Assembly (NCBI RefSeq): GCF_020176955.2 | Contig: NZ_JAIUCZ020000013.1 | Coordinates: 124,001-188,000, forward strand | Origin: Nocardia sp. alder85J | Lineage (GTDB): Bacteria; Actinomycetota; Actinomycetes; Mycobacteriales; Mycobacteriaceae | DNA: 64,000 nt | Reading direction: 5' to 3' | Shown here: positions 63,913-64,000 of the stretch, in pieces | How the letters are laid out: the number at the start of each line of letters is the position of its first letter | Numbering within the stretch: the stretch's first letter is position 1 | Made by a program: the position numbers and the translations under genes | Notes under the pieces: model-generated | The model's input: the letters and a program-made list of their open reading frames with translations, nothing else | What the model was told of the DNA's origin: nothing | Databases searched by the model: none

Positions 63913-64000
63913 CTATCGGACGGCGGGGATCAGGGTGGCTATTTCGGCGGGAGCCGTGGTGGTGGGGGGTTCGCCGGTGAGGCCGCGGGCGGCCCAGCGG
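63913..64000 (-). CDS. C-terminal end of a gene running off the window
   Basis: A minus-strand frame entering from the right edge gives RWAARGLTGEPPTTTAPAEI... and ends at TAG (63915-63913), 28 residues. The composition is protein-like, but the part is too short to identify. Confidence 0.45.
   Translation of the reverse strand, partial: RWAARGLTGEPPTTTAPAEIATLIPAVR

Overview
The window is high-GC actinobacterial DNA. Leaderless-type starts, mycobacterial-style furA-katG, an MspA-type porin remnant, a lipoprotein L,D-transpeptidase and a TNT-domain protein together point to the order Mycobacteriales, most likely Nocardia. This is inferred from gene content, not from a marker gene.

Layout. 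(1) 1-3.5 kb: a PadR-regulated run with two NmrA-type NAD(P)-binding proteins and two tandem SnoaL-like proteins. (2) 3.9-8.0 kb: a patchwork of mobile-element debris: a putative zinc metallopeptidase, a DUF2637-like membrane protein whose frame runs on antisense to it, a tyrosine integrase coupled to an AbrB-like protein, and an HTH protein. (3) 8.1-16.4 kb: a stretch that is visibly more AT-rich, especially 8.1-9.2 and 10.6-14.9 kb. It holds an ApeA-like HEPN gene split by a complete ISAs1-family insertion sequence (10-bp target duplication, 22-bp inverted repeats), a large two-TM membrane protein of CorA-like topology, small unknown proteins, an ArdA antirestriction protein with an extra N-terminal domain, and a ribbon-helix-helix-like protein. 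(4) 16.8-21.4 kb: accessory genes (DUF2188, an APH-fold kinase plus XRE regulator pair, small unknown proteins). (5) 21.4-29.0 kb: one tightly coupled eight-gene operon with two radical SAM enzymes (one B12-type), an S66/MccF-like peptidase, a truncated class II aminoacyl-tRNA-synthetase-like enzyme, an SDR, a WYL regulator and an HhH-GPD glycosylase. I read this as a candidate undescribed small-molecule pathway with self-immunity. (6) 29.1-32.9 kb: a STAND-type NTPase divergent from an unknown gene. (7) 33.0-44.8 kb: the core of an integrative conjugative/mobilizable element: iterated TGTCAGAT motifs, lipoprotein, four-TM protein, vWA protein, MT-A70 methyltransferase, TraG/VirD4-like coupling ATPase, replication-relaxation protein, two resolvase-fold proteins lacking the catalytic serine, and a large serine recombinase whose 3' end runs antisense into tRNA-Lys(CTT). 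That tRNA is the likely attachment site. (8) 45.1-64 kb: chromosomal backbone: L,D-transpeptidase, FadB2-type dehydrogenase, furA-katG, a CdiI-like protein, a collapsed SDR/MmyB divergent pair, TetR-regulated genes, a TNT-domain toxin-like protein, a PobA-type monooxygenase with a methyltransferase, a two-component system coupled to a shortened MspA gene, and a DUF4352 protein.

How the genes relate: the integrase-to-tRNA end at 44.8 kb fixes one boundary of the element. No matching tRNA 3'-end copy was found to its left by eye, so the left boundary is open and the accessory genes from about 7.5 to 33 kb may be cargo of one or more nested elements. Several loci in the right-hand part (SDR/MmyB, MspA, two exported-protein fragments) show truncation by deletion.
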